A stretch of DNA of 64,000 nt from Beta vulgaris subsp. vulgaris. Lineage: Eukaryota > Streptophyta > Magnoliopsida > Caryophyllales > Amaranthaceae. Below are positions 55,885-64,000 of the stretch, piece by piece. Positions within the stretch are counted from its first letter, which is position 1. Every line of letters starts with the position of its first letter. The notes under the pieces are model-generated. The model was not told where the DNA came from and searched no databases. It worked only from the letters and a program-made list of their open reading frames with translations. The position numbers and the translations under genes were made by a program. Where the stretch lies: contig NC_079209.1 in the NCBI RefSeq assembly GCF_026745355.1, positions 38,817,505 through 38,881,504 on the forward strand, read 5' to 3'.

Positions 55885-56558
55885 TCACTCCACAATAGGC
55901 TTTAAACCCATTCCTTGTGCTGACTCCAGCACCATTTTTCTACAAAGGCCTTTGGTAAGAGGATCAGCAATATTCTTCTCTGATTTTACATACTCGAGTG
56001 ACAACACATTATCTCTAGTAAGATTTCTAACTATGGCATGCCTTAAGCGGATATGCCTTCTCTTTCCATTATAGGCTTATTTATTCGCTACCCTAATTGC
56101 AGCTTGCGAGTCACACCGCATAGAAACTGATGGAGCTGGCTTCCCCCACAATGGAATATCAGCAAGCAAACTCCTTATCCATTCAGCTTCTTGACCTGCC
56201 AATTCTAAAGCAATAAACTCATATTCCATTGTAGATTTGGCAATACAAGTTTGTTTTGATGATTTCCATGATATAGCTCCTCCAGCAAGAGTGAAAACAT
56301 AACCGCTAGTAGATTGAATCTCATCATTATTCGACACCCAATTAGCATCACAAAATCCTTCAAGGACACAAGGTGTCCTTTGATAATGTAGACCCCAATT
56401 GGTAGTGCCTTTTAGATACTTCAACAATCTAATCAAGGCAACCCAGTGCTCCCGATTAGGATTATGAGTATACCTGCTCAATCTACTAACCGCATAAGCT
56501 ATATCAGGTCTAGTATAATTCATCAAGAACATTACACTACCAATTATTTTTGCATATT
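55885..56558 (-). pseudogene. copia RT end and RNase H
   Basis: Read after the CACTA1 junction: [31 protein letters not shown] and the RNase H block [57 protein letters not shown] at about 56077 breaks the frame before AYNGKRRHIRLRHA; the frame then reads on to KSEKNIADPLTKGL and stops at TGA 55887-55885. Confidence 0.9.
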
Positions 56559-57139
56559 CACTAGGGGAAAAAACATAAAGGGCTGCGCAGGAAGGGCTGC
56601 GCTTTTTTAATAAAGCGCAGCCCTTCTGTAGGTAAGAAGGGTTGCGCTTTTAAAAAAAGCGCAGCCCTACTAAGTGAAGGGCTGCGCTTTTAAAAGCGCA
56701 GCCCTTCCTGAAAAAATTTGAAATTTCTGAATCGCGGGCTTTGAAATATTGAGCGGGGATTCGTCAAATATATTATCCCTCATTCTCTCTCCTCTCTCAC
56801 GTCCCTCATTATTCCTTTCCTCCTTCTCTCTCATCCTATCTTCTCTCTCATCCTCTCTCAAAAACTCCCATAAACATTTGCGACAAAAACCTTGAAATGA
56901 TTTGCACTAAACATGGCGACGGAGTCCGATTGCCTATTGTGATACCTTTTCGGAAGCGGAACGGGCCAACGAGTCAAACACACTGCTATGCCGTGACGTT
57001 TAGGCTTTTTAAGCCATCTGAGTTCTTTTAAGCCTCCAAATAGCCATTTTAAGTTTTTCCGAAATTTTTTTTTTGCCTTAAATTATGTATTTGGGTTTTG
57101 TTTTATGTATTTAAACATTATTAGGTTGTAGTTCTTGTA

Positions 57140-57415
57140 TTTTCAGATCTATAATGTTCTTGTATACTTCTTTTTGTTTATATATTTTGATTAATGTTCT
57201 TGTATACTTCTCTTTTTTTGATTAATGTTCTTGTATACTTCTCTTTGTTTATTTTGATTAATGTTATTCTTGTATACTTCTCTTTGTTTATTTTGATTAA
57301 TGTTCTTGTATACTTCTCTTTGTATATAATTTCTTGTATTTTCATCTCTGTTTTGATTAATGTTCTTGTATACTTCTTGTATACTTATTGTATACTTCTC
57401 TTTGTATATTAGTTT
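57140..57415 (+). repeat. Tandem repeat in CACTA element 1
   Basis: Five to six copies of a 31-38 bp unit built on TTGATTAATGTTCTTGTATA and CTTCTCTTTGTT; low complexity, no coding role. Confidence 0.8.
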
Positions 57416-57574
57416 TTGTTCCTTTTTTTCATTTTCGTTTCATTCTTTTTATTGTTTTGGGTTTAGTATTTTCGTTTCGTTTCTCTTCTCTTCTATTTAA
57501 ATTTCAGAAAATGTGAGATTATGAGTAAAAAAATGTCAAAAAATAATTTTTTTTTTTATTTTTTTTTTTGGTAG

Positions 57575-57840
57575 GAAGGGCTGCGTGTTAGGAAAAAGCG
57601 CTAGAAGGGCTGCGCTTTTTCCTAACTAGCGCAGCCCTTCTGGGCTAGAAGGGCTGCGCTTTTTCCTAACTAGCGCAGCCCTTCTGGGCTAGAAGGGCTG
57701 CGCTTTTTCCTAACTAGCGCAGCCCTTCTAGCTTAAGGGCTGCGCTTTTCTAGCGCAGCCCTACTTAAAAAGTGAAGGGCTGCTACTGAAAGGGCTGCTG
57801 TCAAAAAGCGCAGCTCTACATGCCTTTTTTAGCGCAACCC
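57575..57840. repeat. Array of GGGCTGCGC palindromes in CACTA element 1
   Basis: Three consecutive ~44-bp units, each AGGGCTGCGCT, a TTTTCCTAACT-like loop and AGCGCAGCCCT (perfect 11-bp stem), followed by shorter and degenerate hairpins. The left end (56581-56705) has the same arms with other loops. These are probably transposase-binding subterminal repeats. Confidence 0.8.
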
Positions 57841-57861
57841 TTCTTCATTTTTCCACTAGTG

Positions 57862-58099
57862 ATTGTTCTTGTGATATACTATCACCTTTATTCTTTTTCA
57901 AATGAATACTAGAATCATATGGGGTTTTCACAGGGACACAATCAAATTGATCAAACTTCTTTAATATTTTCTCAATATAATGAGATTGATTTAAAGATAT
58001 CCCATATGAAGTTCTAGTAATCTTTATTCCAAGAATAACATCGGCCTCTCCAAAATCCTTCATCTCAAAGCAAGAATTTAGGAAACTCTTAGTTGCATT
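57862..58099 (-). pseudogene. copia RT middle segment between the two CACTA elements
   Basis: Encodes NATKSFLNSCFEMKDFGEA, VILGIKITRTSYGISLNQSH, YIEKILKKF and PVKTPYDSSIHLKKNKGDS, the part of copia RT after the YVDD box. Its 5' side abuts CACTA2 and its 3' side CACTA1; both junctions are in frame with the outer parts. Confidence 0.9.
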
Positions 58100-59875
58100 C
58101 ACTAGTACAGAAAAGGCAATTTGCGTCGGATGTGAAGCGCCTATTTGCGTCGGACCCTGGTACGACGCCAAAGCCCTCGACGCAAATGACTAAGAACCGA
58201 TCTGCGTCGTATGTGGAAACGACGCAGATTAAGTAGCTATTTGCGTCGCACGTTATATACGGTGCGACGCAGATGAGTCTGCCCAGCCAACATAGAGCTG
58301 TAATGTGCGTCGTACATCTCCTTGGGTGCGATACAGATGAGTGATTTGCGTCGCACCTTGGGATTCGTGCGACGCAAATTGGTATTTTTTTTTTGAGAGG
58401 GAAAAGAAAATTAATTACAGAAACGTTCATGACTGGAAAATCAATGAAGGATACGTTCTGTTGCAAACGCAATAATAAATAGATAAAACGATATAATAAA
58501 AACGAATACAACTCCACAACAATAAAATAAAATTACAGATATACAACTCCACAACAATAAAATCGATATACAAAATATGGGAGTACTAACTGATTTGCAT
58601 TAATCTGAATCGAAACAACGAAATACAATCGAAACAATGTGAATCGAAACAACAAGAAGTACAAGAATGAAATGAGGAACGTAAATTTGAATCGAAATTA
58701 CAAGAAAATACAAGATTGTTCTAACTGAATCGAATTAAGGAACGAAATACAAAGAGTCTGTGTTCTACACTAGTGCGCGTTGCTCTGTTTCATGAACCAC
58801 CAAACCACATTATGTTCCTGGCTGCTGCTGCCGCTCTGTTTCGTGAACCGCCAAGCACCTGCTGCTTGTGTTTTTTAAACGGAAAAAATGAAAAAAACAA
58901 AAGGTCATCAGTAGAAAGTTTTTAGTTTTTAGATCTAAAAATGAAAAAACGTATTTTTAGATCAGAAAATTAAAATCGAAAATCAAATCTAAAAAATGAA
59001 AAAAAAAGGCGATTTCGAGTAGTTGGAATCGAGTTGTTTAATGGCGATTGTGTAGTCGCCGAAAATCGCGATTTCGAGTGTAGTTGAAAAATCAAGTAGT
59101 TGAAAAAACTGAATCAGATCGAAAAATGAAAAAAAAACGAACCTGTGTAGTCGCCGAAAATCAGATTTCTTCGCAGCTCTTCTTCGAATGTCTCCCTTCG
59201 GTCGTTCTTTCGAATGGCCGGAAAACGGAGTTGAGTGAAAGAGAACTTGAACTGAGAAAATGGTTGAGCGAAATTAGGGTTGAGTGAAGAATCCGCCAAC
59301 AAGCACCTTGAAAAATCTGACGAATCTGACGAAGAACTTGCAGATTTTTCGGCGAGAAAAACAAATGTGGGATGATAAAATGAAAATAAAAATGTAACGG
59401 ATAAAAAGAAAAATGAGAAGGAGAGAGAAGTTTAAGGAAGGAGAGAAGTTACTGAAAATGAACTAATGAGGAAGGAAAAAGAGAAGGAGAGAGAGAGAAA
59501 GAAGAGATGACGGCTGATATGAGGAAGTAATGAAGTAGGGTTTGGAAATAAAAAGGAGTGTACAAGTTATCCGCGTGTCTATATTATTGGGCCCAATTAT
59601 CCGCGTCGCACTCTACATACCATCCGACGCACATTGCAGATAGGCCTCATTTATTTTCAAGCGATGTGCGTCGTACCTTCATGATGGTGCGACGCATATG
59701 GTCCGTATGCGTCGCAGGTAGGAAGGATGCGACGCACATCACTCATACCTGATGTTTGTGTGTTGTCTTTTGCGTCGTACCTCAGTGAGTATGCGACGCA
59801 AATTTTGTTTTTGCGTCGTTTCCGTGTTTGTGCGACGCAAATGGGGCGATGCAAATTGACCTTTTTCTACTAGTG
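58100..59875. mobile_element. Non-autonomous CACTA element 2
   Basis: Ends are CACTAGTACAGAAAAGGCAA and, inverted, CACTAGTAGAAAAAGGTCAA, with ATT on both flanks (58097-58099 and 59876-59878). Subterminal TTTGCGTCG / CGACGCAAAT words are dense at both ends, often paired as short hairpins. The 1.2 kb interior is AT-rich without transposase; open frames near 58089-58517 and 59084-59364 show no known domain. It is a different CACTA family from element 1, with a related tip. Confidence 0.93.
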
Positions 59876-61337
59876 ATTGACTACGTCTATATTGGTCCCA
59901 AAGATCAACATATCATCCACATATAGACATATGAAAACACAACCAAGTTCATCAAATTTGGAATAAACACAAGCATCAGAATCATTTACTGAAAAACCAT
60001 TTGACGTAATAGTTTGATGAAATTTATCATACCATTGTTTTGGTGCTTGTTTTAAACCATATAAAGATCTAATAAGCTTGCATACCTTGTCCTCTTGACC
60101 AGGAACCTCGCATCCTTCAGGTTGCTTCATATAGATCTCCTCATTTAACTCACCATTCAAAAATGTAGTTTTCACATCCATTTGATGCACAATTAAATCA
60201 TGAATAGATGCAAGTGCAATTAAAGCTCTAATGGTGGCTGCTACCTTGGTCACAGGAGAATAAGTATCAAAGAAATCTAACCCTTGTTTTTGGCGATGCC
60301 CTCCAACTACAAGTCTAGCCTTATACTTGTCTAAAGACCCATCAGGCTTGCATTTCTTTGTAAAGATCCACTTACTGCTTAAGGCCTTACAACCTCTAGG
60401 AAGGTCTGACAAAATCCAGGTGTTATTACTCATAATAGACTCTATTTCATTGTTAATAGCCTCTAACCAAAAACTTGAGTCTACCGATCTCATGGCCTCA
60501 GCATAGGTTATTAGGTTCTCTTCTAACATAAAAGCATTGATATCTTGCTCATCTAAGCACTCTTTCTCAGCTAGAAAGGTAGTAATGAAATCAGGTCCGA
60601 AACTAGACTCAGTTCTAGCTCTCTTACTCCTTCTAGGTTCTAAGGTCTCACTAGATGATGCAATGCCACGAAGCAAAATAGAAGAAGATGCAGCGGGCAA
60701 GCATGATTGTAAACTAACTTTCATAGGAAACATATGCTCAAAAAATTCAACATCTCTTGACTCTCTAATAGGACCAAAACCAGATGCATCCTTAAGAATG
60801 AGTCTATATGCAGCACTGTTAGACGCATAACCAACAAAAATACCATCTACAGTCTTAGGTCCAATTTTATTCCTTTGAAAGTCAGGAAGTCCTATCTTCC
60901 CCAAACACCCCCACACTTTGAGGTATCCCAAATTCGGCTTAAAGCCTTTCCACAATTCATAGGGAGTCTTATCTAACTTCTTATGGAGAACTCGATTAAG
61001 GACATAACAAGTAGAAAGGATAGCCTCACCCCACATATTAGTAGGCATACCTGAACTAATAAGCATAGCATTTATCATATCTTTAAGAGTTCTATTTTTC
61101 CGCTCAGCTATTCCATTATGTTCTGGGGTATAAGGAGCTGTAACCTCATGTATAATCCCATTAGACTCACAAAATTTCTTAAGGGAAATACCATCATATT
61201 CTCCACCCCTATCTGATCTCACCCTTTTAATCTTAAGGTCCAATTGGTTCTCTACTTCGGCTTTATAGATAAGAAATTTCTCTTCTGCCTCATCCTTAGA
61301 ACTCAATAAATAAACCTTAGTATAACGAGAAAAGTCA
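59876..61337 (-). pseudogene. copia integrase and RT first part
   Basis: One long open frame of about 475 codons (from 61306). The integrase core has RVRSDRGGEYDG and the Glu in PEHNGIAERKNRTL. RT begins SKWIFTKKCKPDGSLDKYKA, then MDVKTTFLNGELNEEIYMKQ (usual MDVKTAFLNG), RSLYGLKQAPKQWYDKF and the catalytic CLYVDDMLIF. A frameshift near 61330 separates it from the upstream frame, and the CACTA2 insertion ends it at 59875. Confidence 0.92.
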
Positions 61338-61700
61338 TCAACAAAAGTAATATATATTCTTTCCTCCCCTACTCATTGAATTCTTAAAGTCACCTAAGTC
61401 ACTATGGACTAACTCTAATAAAGTAGAAGAACGGGACACATTTTTGTTGAATGCTTTCTTAGGGTGCTTAGCTTCTACACACACTTCACATTTATCAAAA
61501 GAAGTATTGCTAAAGTCGGGAATAAGACTAAGCTTTTTTATCCTTTTAATAGAGGCAACATTCACATGACCTAGTCTAGAATGCCATAAAGAAACAGACT
61601 CAGCAATATAAACAGAAGCAGTAGATTTTTTGTTATCAATAACAACATCCAAAACAAAAAGTCCAGCATTACAAAAGCCTTTACCCACAAAATACCATTT
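61338..61700 (-). pseudogene. copia GAG-pre-integrase domain
   Basis: VSLWHSRLGHVNVASIKRIK and CEVCVEAKHPKKAF, the conserved His-His-Cys-Cys zinc-binding part before copia integrase. It lies in another frame than the gag-protease part; the shift is near 61700. Confidence 0.88.
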
Positions 61701-62923
61701 GTGATTATTACAAGTTTATCAGATTCAAAAGATAACTTAATCCTAGCTTTGTTTAAAAGAGAACCAGAAATGAGATTTCTGCGGATATCAGAAACATGCA
61801 GAACATTCTGCAAAGCAATGGTTTTACCGGATGTTAATTTCAGGAAAACCTTTCCTTTGCCTAAAACACTCACAGTGCTTGAGTTTCCCATGAAGACGCA
61901 TTGTGATTCTGGAACTTTCTGGTAGTCCTGGAACACTTCCTTGTTGGCACAGATATGACGGGTTGCACCAGTATCCACGATCCATTCTGAAACATTGCTT
62001 ACCAGATTTACCTCGGACACCACAACAGCAATGACATCATCTTCAGCAAGGTTGGCTTGAGGTTTGTTGTCTTTGTCTTTGACTGGAGCTTCCTTCCTTT
62101 GACGGCACTCCTTGGCAGCATGCCCATACTTACCACACACAAAGCAGTTTCCCTTAAATTTACCTTTTCCCTTGAAGCTGTTGTTATTCTGCCTGGTACC
62201 ATGAAACTGATTCTGACCTTTGCCTTTTGGTCCTTCACCTGCAACAATCTTACTTTCCACAAGATTAGCAGAACAAGAAGAATGATCAACTGATTTTCCT
62301 TTCATTTGGATACGGTTCTGCTCCTCAATCTTAATATGGGACACTAACTCTTGAAGGGTAAAATCTTTCTGCCTATGTTTTAAGGAATGAACAAAATTCT
62401 CCCAAGAAGAAGGCAATTTTTCTAGTAGGCAATTGACTTGGAAAAGATCAGGAATAGCCATACCCTCGGCAACAATATCAACACATAAATATTCATACTC
62501 ATGAACTTGATCAAGCACAGGTTTATTATCATTCATTGAAAACTTCAACCAACGACTACAAGCATATTTCTTAGTCCCAAAATCATCAGTCTCATACTTA
62601 GCATTCAAACCATCCCAAATCTCCTTAGCATTTTTAGACTTACTATAAATCGGATAAAGGGAAGCAGTCATATAATGCAGTAACTACCCACGACAGGTCT
62701 TATTATCTTTCACAAAATCCCTAACAGAATTTTCAGGAGCAACATCAACAACCAAACAATAATCAACACCAATGTGACCCAAGAAAAATTCTATTTTCTC
62801 AGACCACATCCTATAATTCTTCCCATCAAACGGTTCTAATTTAGACATATCGAGGACAAAGGGATTGGTTATAGGGACATCATTAAGGACACGCACAGTT
62901 TCATCAGGAATTTCAGCATCCAT
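61701..62923 (-). pseudogene. copia gag and protease
   Basis: Starts at ATG 62923 (MDAEIPDETVRVLNDVP, then LEPFDGKNYRMWSEKIEFFL). An in-frame TAG at 62686-62684 interrupts it just before LLHYMTASLYPIYSKSK; the frame then stays open past the UBN2-type gag. The knuckle CFVCGKYGHAAKEC is intact (CX2CX4HX4C), and the protease WIVDTGATRHIC has the DTG active site. The frame is lost near 61700. Confidence 0.9.
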
Positions 62924-63899
62924 AGTTCCGAAAAACAGAAATAAAAATTCGGAAATTCAACTTTAGAATGTAGGAACGAAGACTGCTAAGAACATTAATT
63001 AAACTTATCTGATAACCGTGGCGTGAAGAACTCAATGCCCTAAAGTTGAATTTGCCCCGCTACAACACACGGCCTCGTAGCAATTAATCTCCAGGGATAC
63101 ACGATTTTTGTGTTTCCAGTGTTGATGGAAAAACAGTTTGAGAACGATCTTGAATATTGCCCAGAATTTTAATTTAGAGAGAAAGCAGTGAAGAAGAAAG
63201 TGTATTTCAATTTTTCTGTGTCTTTAATCAAACAATATCCTTAGTATTTATAGAAGAATAAAACCGGAGGCAGGCTGAAAACGTGGTTACCAACGGACAC
63301 TTAGTGGGGGGAAAAATGGCAACAGTTATGGCACGAAATTAGGAATAACAGCACATTAATACTGGCTAATTACGGGAGAAAATAAGGGGGAAAACGGTAA
63401 CTTTAATACTGGCTAAAAACGGTCATAAACTGACAGAATTTTGACCCAAAACTTTAGTTAAGTTAAGTTTATTCCCCAAGGCCCAAGGCCCAAGACCCAT
63501 GGCCCTGGCCCGGACCGGGCGGGAGCGTGTGGTAACTCCACTCACCACATGCCCACTAAAAGTCCTTGTGCTACACAACTCAATGGGTATAGAAAGTGTA
63601 ATGTTTATAAACCCCTTACACTCCCTATTATTCTTTCAATGTGGGACTTTTCACATTCTCTTCTTTTGAAGCAACTCTTGAGTTTCTTTAAAAACCTTTT
63701 TATAAACTCCAACAAATGCATCTCAAGATTAAACCAATGTAGCTCTCACTATCAGACTCATTGTCACTAAGTACAATAGGGTTGGAGTAGTTTCCCACTT
63801 GGGCAGCTTACTATCAGTCATGCCTAAAGGTCCGTTTACAGTTGAACATGACACCTATCATAAATAATGCATGCTCTCACTTAGCGTATATCCCCAACA
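62924..63899 (-). repeat. copia 5' LTR and short leader
   Basis: On the minus strand, TGTTGGGGATATACGC at 63899 and TGTTGGAGTTTATAAAAAGG at 63714 are both plausible LTR starts. The 3' end is probably near 63018, where GGTTATCAGA resembles a decayed primer site (TGGTATCAGA). Without a second LTR the limits cannot be fixed. Confidence 0.5.
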
Positions 63900-64000
63900 A
63901 TATATAATAAGCAAATAAATAAATAATTTAAAGCCATGAATAACATCAAACAGCTAAGCAGGGAAAAATAACACTAAGCATGCTAAACAAAACATTTAAA
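63900..64000. other. Window edge, nothing recognised
   Basis: AT-rich sequence with a short AAATAAATAAATAA run. No feature supported. Confidence 0.4.

Larger units (their letters stand above)
56559..57861. mobile_element. Non-autonomous CACTA element 1
   Basis: The left end is CACTAGGGGAAAAAACAT and the right end, inverted, is CACTAGTGGAAAAATG. The flanks are ATT on both sides (56556-56558 and 57862-57864), the 3-bp CACTA target duplication. Subterminal GGGCTGCGC words are arranged as palindromes at both ends. No transposase frame. It interrupts the copia RT frame, which rejoins when it is removed. Confidence 0.93.
55885..63899 (-). mobile_element. Ty1/copia element, minus strand, split by two CACTA elements
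   Basis: Read from right to left: LTR-like region, gag with one zinc knuckle, protease, GAG-pre-integrase, integrase, RT and RNase H, the domain order of Ty1/copia (integrase before RT). CACTA elements at 58100-59875 and 56559-57861 interrupt RT. Removing them leaves about 4.9 kb. No 3' LTR is seen. It is inactive: two in-frame stops and at least two frameshifts besides the insertions. Confidence 0.92.

Noticed and set aside
57575..57840. Regular repeat-spacer pattern that superficially resembles a CRISPR array
   Set aside because: Units are palindromic subterminal repeats of a CACTA element in a plant genome; spacers are not unique and there are no cas genes.
1..64000. tRNA or rRNA genes
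   Set aside because: I saw no convincing cloverleaf or rRNA-like sequence; the tRNA-like words found are primer-binding sites of retroelements. A tRNAscan run would be decisive.

Overview
The window is nuclear DNA of a flowering plant, probably a eudicot: it has spliced genes with plant-specific families (myosin XI, plant-type SERINC), plant MITEs (Stowaway, Tourist-like), CACTA and hAT elements, Ty1/copia and long-LTR Ty3/gypsy chromoviruses with initiator-Met-type primer sites. I cannot name the species. Nothing is bacterial, organellar or viral in the infectious sense.

Only two host genes are visible, both on the minus strand. The left edge carries the 5' end of a myosin gene (7-codon exon 1 and 43-codon exon 2; the rest lies left of the window). 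A complete SERINC-family membrane-protein gene (six coding exons, 413 residues, all junctions in phase) occupies 43611-54478. Its long introns 1 and 2 hold several MITEs and a foldback repeat.

About 50 kb of the window is nested transposons. Block 3971-22086 is two truncated Tekay-like Ty3/gypsy elements in tandem (A and B) sharing one family of ~2.5 kb LTR. A hAT-like element sits in the leader ORF of A, a Stowaway MITE in the LTR of B, and a 2.9 kb solo LTR with a perfect 5-bp duplication in the RT of B. Block 22087-41205 has the divergent ends of an apparent DNA transposon at its borders. It contains a minus-strand gypsy remnant (D) with its 5' LTR, a second truncated LTR, a minisatellite, and a complete two-LTR element C (29828-41147, target duplication GAGGG). 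Block 41400-42540 is a fragment of another gypsy lineage. Block 55885-63899 is a minus-strand copia element split by two non-autonomous CACTA elements, each flanked by ATT.

The most interesting signals are in the gypsy leader. All three related copies carry an acidic ~130-codon ORF between the primer-binding site and gag that I do not recognise (intact only in C), and a diverged fragment of it occurs at 55313-55435. A strong splice-donor sequence lies in each LTR. Acceptor-like sites lie just before the leader-ORF ATG and the gag ATG. This suggests that these elements make spliced leader and gag mRNAs. It is an inference from sequence that RNA data could test directly.
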